Positions 60,622 through 64,000 of a stretch of 64,000 nucleotides of DNA are shown one piece after another. The DNA is taken from NCBI GenBank assembly GCA_008921705.1, contig VFFE01007255.1:1476421-1540420 (forward strand), in the 5' to 3' direction. The notes beneath the pieces were generated by a model. That model did no database searches. It was not told the DNA's origin and saw only the letters and a list, made by a program, of their open reading frames with translations. Source of the DNA: Burhinus oedicnemus (Eukaryota > Chordata > Aves > Charadriiformes > Burhinidae). The position numbers were made by a program, and so were the translations under genes. How positions within the stretch are numbered: the first letter of the stretch is position 1; every line of letters begins with the position of its first letter.

Positions 60622-62608
60622 TCTGGTGGTCTTGCACAATTCACAAGAACTGCATCATCTTGAATTTGCTTCTCAGAAATGTGAGAATCCTGCTCAGTTC
60701 TTAAGCTCTCTGCCAAGCTTCCTCCTCATCTGGAAGGAGTTCTTAGTTGACCTGAAGATTCTACTTTTTTTTTTTTTTTTTTTTAAACCTTACTTTGCAG
60801 CATTTACCAATATTCTCATTACATTATCTCTACAGACAGTACACTCACAGTGTCCATTCTCTTTGGAGCATTCCTACTTTCAGAAACACTGTGATCTAGA
60901 TATAATTTATGATAAACCATCTGAGACCAAATGCAAATAAAAATTATAGGATTTCCTATTTTATTTGATTTCCAATAGTCAGCATAGTTTTCTTCTCTGT
61001 CTTTATAATACCATTCCACCAAAGAACTTGCATCTTAACTTCTTTCTGATAGGTACTTTGTTAGTCTTTATCTTATCATGTGTTACTTCCACCATACCTG
61101 GAGGTTATAATTGAGATCAGGGTCATAACTATATTTGCACTGTCTGATCAAAGAAAAGAAAAAAAAAAAAGTCCCTGCGCTACGACAATTATAACTATGG
61201 ATGATTTAACTCAGGAAAATATAACTCTCTCTTCTCAGAAATGGAAAACTAAAGGAAATTTGCAACAGAACACTACAAAATAGAAGCCGCCAGAGTCCCT
61301 GGGAACGCCTTAAAAACAACCTCTTTCTGACTGTACTAACTAGCATTTTTGGACATAACCTTTCTCCCCTGGTGCCTTTCAGAAGAAAAAAAGAAATCTC
61401 GTCAGATATCATCAGTGTTTCTCTTCCAACTTCAAAAACCTTTTATTCAAGTTATATTAAAGAAACCCCACAACGTTGCAGCCTACCATGCCATCCCGTA
61501 CTGGTATTCCTATCGGCCAACACAGCAGCAAGCAGCAGCGATCCCCAGAGCAGAGGTTAATATCTGCTCTTTGTGTTAATTTTGTAGAAGCAGAAAGTCA
61601 GGAGCAAATGCATTACCAGGCTAACCTTCTTCTTCCATTTGTCAGTCACACCCTATATCAAACAGCTTATTGAATAACAATCCAAACATAATGAGGTAGC
61701 GATTAACAAAACATAGCGCTCCCGTAGCAAAGCACAGAGTAAAACTATTGCATGTCAATTACTGAGCACAGACAAACAGCAACCTAGTCATTAAGTCGGG
61801 CCCTGACTCTGCACGACTGATATTAATGTAATATTAGACTAGCAGGTGCTACTTTGCTCTGTTAAATCTTCAGCAAATTCAATTTAGTACGGAAAATAAA
61901 CAGAGAGCACGTTTGTTCTCCTCAACAAACATTTGCATATTTCCCTTACTAAATCTGGAGTTCACAGACCTATCTGGGAAAAGACACATAGACGAACAAC
62001 AGAGCCTTGTTTTTCAGGTCATCTGGACACAAATTTAGTGGAACAACCCCCCTGTGTACAATGACAAGCACAGTGATCTACCGTGGGTTCTTTTGTCACG
62101 ACTTCTGCAGCAAGTTTCACGTGAGGGTGAAAGTTGTGCCTGGTACCTTAACCACAGACATTTCCCCTTAACAATAAGCATGGGTTTTAGTTCAATTATT
62201 TGTTCCTTGAACTAAAATGCTGGGGCAGCTCTCCATCTGGCACTATTTGGCATAATTCCCTACTTAGCCCTTTACATGTGAGAAGCTGGGTGTCTGCATT
62301 TGCTTTGAGGGATAAAAGGGAATGCTCATGCAGGCTACGTGAGCTCCCCACTGCTTTTACACTATTCTCTTATGTGAATTCTCTCACTAATTTTATTTGG
62401 ATAATATGTATTTTTCATTTCCTGTTCCAAGGTCTACATCTGTGAACATTAACACATCCCAGTAGCTTACTCACTCCATTAATCAAGTGCTAAAATTGCA
62501 CTGGTTAATTTCTGCCAATATTTATACAGTAATTATCTACAGTTCTTGCATCATAAAATTTTACCAATCCTAAGAAGCATTTTTTTGAAAATAGATCTCA
62601 GGGTTTAC
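60622..62608. other. AT-rich non-coding stretch
   Basis: No gene is supported. A run of 20 T residues lies at 60765-60784. An octamer-like ATTTGCAT lies at about 61931. No transposon is recognised. Confidence 0.6.
60765..60784. repeat. Poly-T run (20 nt)
   Basis: An uninterrupted T run about 140 bp to the right of the CR1 truncation point. No associated element body is recognisable. Confidence 0.9.
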
Positions 62609-62894
62609 CACAGTGACTCAGCCTCCTCCTGAAGGAAGCACAGCACAGTAAGGGTCCAGCAGACAGGGTCCCCATTTTTTGAAGCAACGTTACTGCAACT
62701 GGTGCTTGCATGTGGCCTGTGGACGGCGGGATAGGTGTCTCCCCAGGCACAGCAGTCGTTACCGTTCCTTTAGAAAACTGCAGCTGTACTTCCAGTCTCC
62801 CCCAGTTTTGGGGAAGTACAGATTCGCATTTGAATTCCCCAGTTAAGACACAGGCTAATGGCAACTTGTTCCTGCTGATTTCCACCCCACCTGC
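62609..62894 (-). CDS. Candidate exon, minus strand (286 nt)
   Basis: A long pyrimidine tract on the minus strand (TTTCTACTCTGTCTTATTTGCAAG|GC) precedes an open frame that begins AGGVEISRNKLPLACVLTG and later reads VTTAVPGETPIPPS. The weak donor is CTGTG|GTAAAC. Start phase is 0 and end phase is 1. The segment is GC-richer than its flanks. The frame would stop four bases after the donor if read through, so it could also be a terminal exon. No domain is recognised. Confidence 0.22.
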
Positions 62895-63715
62895 CTTGCA
62901 AATAAGACAGAGTAGAAACAATTGTAGAAAAACAGAGAAGAAAGTGTACGGGAAAAATCACTAAACATCAACTCGCTCATCTAGATACCTTTTTGTTTAC
63001 ACAGACTTATTTACACGCTTGCAATAAATACCATGAGAACTGGGTACTTTAATGAAGAATATACCAAAGTATTATCACATTTATGTGTAGAAAATCATGA
63101 TTCCATTAGAAACATTTTACAGTACTTTAAAGGTTACCAAAGAAGAAGGTGCAGCAGGTTAGATGTACACCTTTCCTCTCATTGTACCAACGGTAGCACT
63201 GTGTGAACCCAGTGCTTAACAATAACGATGCCGATACCCACACGTCATTTAGAACAAATCCCAACGGCAATGCTCTGAGCGTGTTTACATCACTGCTTTT
63301 TCAAGTTACTGGATGATTTTAATATAATAAAAATCAACCTTATAACCTGAAGTAGTGTAAATTGGGACGTTTCCAGTTCACTTCTTTTTCTTACCTTGCT
63401 ATATCTAGATTTGGAGATTAGTTCTCCAGAAATTTTAACTGTAATTAATACCTCTCTTCCTCCCTGACCACTTTTTTCTTTGGAAATCAGCCTTGCTGGA
63501 GCTTACCTCAGAGATTCAAGCCTAAAAGCTCTCCAAATCTCTACTAAAACCATATATACTTCTCAGCAGTGAGATTTCTCACTCCAAAAAGCCAGAGCTT
63601 TAGTTTCTCATGTGCAATGATTTAATCATTTCTTTTGTACTAGAAAATACATAACCTTCTTCAAGGTTTTCCAGACAGGATACAGATCAATATATTATGT
63701 ATTTTCCTCATTTAC

Positions 63716-63934
63716 TTCTTTCTTGCTAGACTGGGAGCCTAATTGATGATAACCTGAGAATGATAGTTCCACTAAAATCAATGCATCTTCTTGCAAGAAG
63801 CATTCACTGACATGGATAATGTCTTCAGAGTCGGGATCTGCATTAGGAATAAATGCTTCCACCTGCAGCCCCAGTGTCATTCTGCTAACCAACTCCCAAC
63901 GCTCATCAGGACCAAGCGGCAAACTGTTAGGTTT
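63716..63934 (-). CDS. Candidate exon, minus strand, phase 0-0 (219 nt)
   Basis: Among minus-strand candidates this translation looks most like folded protein: it begins KPNSLPLGPDERWELVSR, continues MTLGLQVEAFIPN, an acidic DPDSEDII, and SECFLQEDALILVELSFSG. The acceptor is GTGTGACCTCAG|AA with an in-frame stop just upstream, and the donor is AAAGAA|GTAAAT. It spans exactly 73 codons, phase 0 at both ends. A second acceptor (CCTAACAG|TT) 11 bases further in is possible. The region upstream of the acceptor is A/C-rich, not T-rich, which weakens it. I do not recognise the family. Confidence 0.33.
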
Positions 63935-63950
63935 CTGAGGTCACACATTG

Positions 63951-64000
63951 TGCCAGTTTGGGGTTTGGGTTTTTGGGGTTTTTTGTTTTGGTTTGGTTTT
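63951..64000. repeat. G/T-rich simple tract at window edge
   Basis: GTTTGGGGTTTGGGTTTTTGGGG followed by TTTTGTTTTGGTTTGG. Low complexity, continuing beyond the window. It contains G-tracts, but the T loops become long towards the end. Confidence 0.85.

Noticed and set aside
60353..60940. Longest open frame in the window (195 codons, plus)
   Set aside because: Its first half is antisense CR1 sequence and its second half runs through a poly-T tract into unrelated flank. It is not a gene.
1..64000. Bacterial-type systems, CRISPR arrays, operons or endogenous viral genes
   Set aside because: No regularly spaced direct repeats, no gene clusters with ribosome binding sites and no recognisable viral protein were found. 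The only viral trace is the solo LTR.

Overview
This window looks like a piece of a bird chromosome. The base composition is AT-rich and vertebrate-like, there is no prokaryotic gene density, and no intact protein-coding gene is visible. The repeats give the lineage: several 5'-truncated CR1 LINE 3' ends carrying avian-type 3' UTR sequence and ATTCTGTGA or CATAGATT-type ends, one complete ERVL-like solo LTR with a 5-bp target duplication, and decayed amniote-age repeats (MIR-like SINEs and a palindromic repeat). A 20-N run at 31335-31354 shows this is draft assembly sequence.

Layout. 1-16.9 kb is AT-rich non-coding DNA with small tandem duplications (3134, 9181), simple T/GT-rich tracts and one MIR remnant. 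A locally CpG-richer block lies at 16.87-17.23 kb, followed by a sense-strand CR1 (17.73-17.95). 18-25 kb is non-coding with two candidate plus-strand exons (19659-19760 and 23149-23295). 25.0-27.2 kb is the densest repeat cluster: palindromic repeat, antisense CR1, complete solo LTR, second palindromic repeat. 27-45 kb is mostly plain intergenic or intronic sequence with MIR remnants, a potential G-quadruplex, an old CR1 and three minus-strand exon-like segments (35.0, 37.1, 39.2 kb). 45-47 kb holds an antisense CR1 with an internal 47-bp duplication, a hairpin and a GC-richer exon-like block. 47-60 kb is quiet, with a homeodomain-site-rich stretch near 49.4-49.7 kb that resembles a developmental enhancer. 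60.2-60.6 kb is another antisense CR1. The right edge (62.6-63.9 kb) carries two minus-strand exon-like segments with compatible phase.

Interpretation. The window is best read as intergenic desert or large-intron DNA. The exon-like segments are real observations (open frame, acceptor and donor signals), but AT-rich vertebrate introns contain many pseudo-exons. None could be assigned to a known protein family, so they are given low confidence. No operon, CRISPR array, RNA gene or intact viral gene was found.
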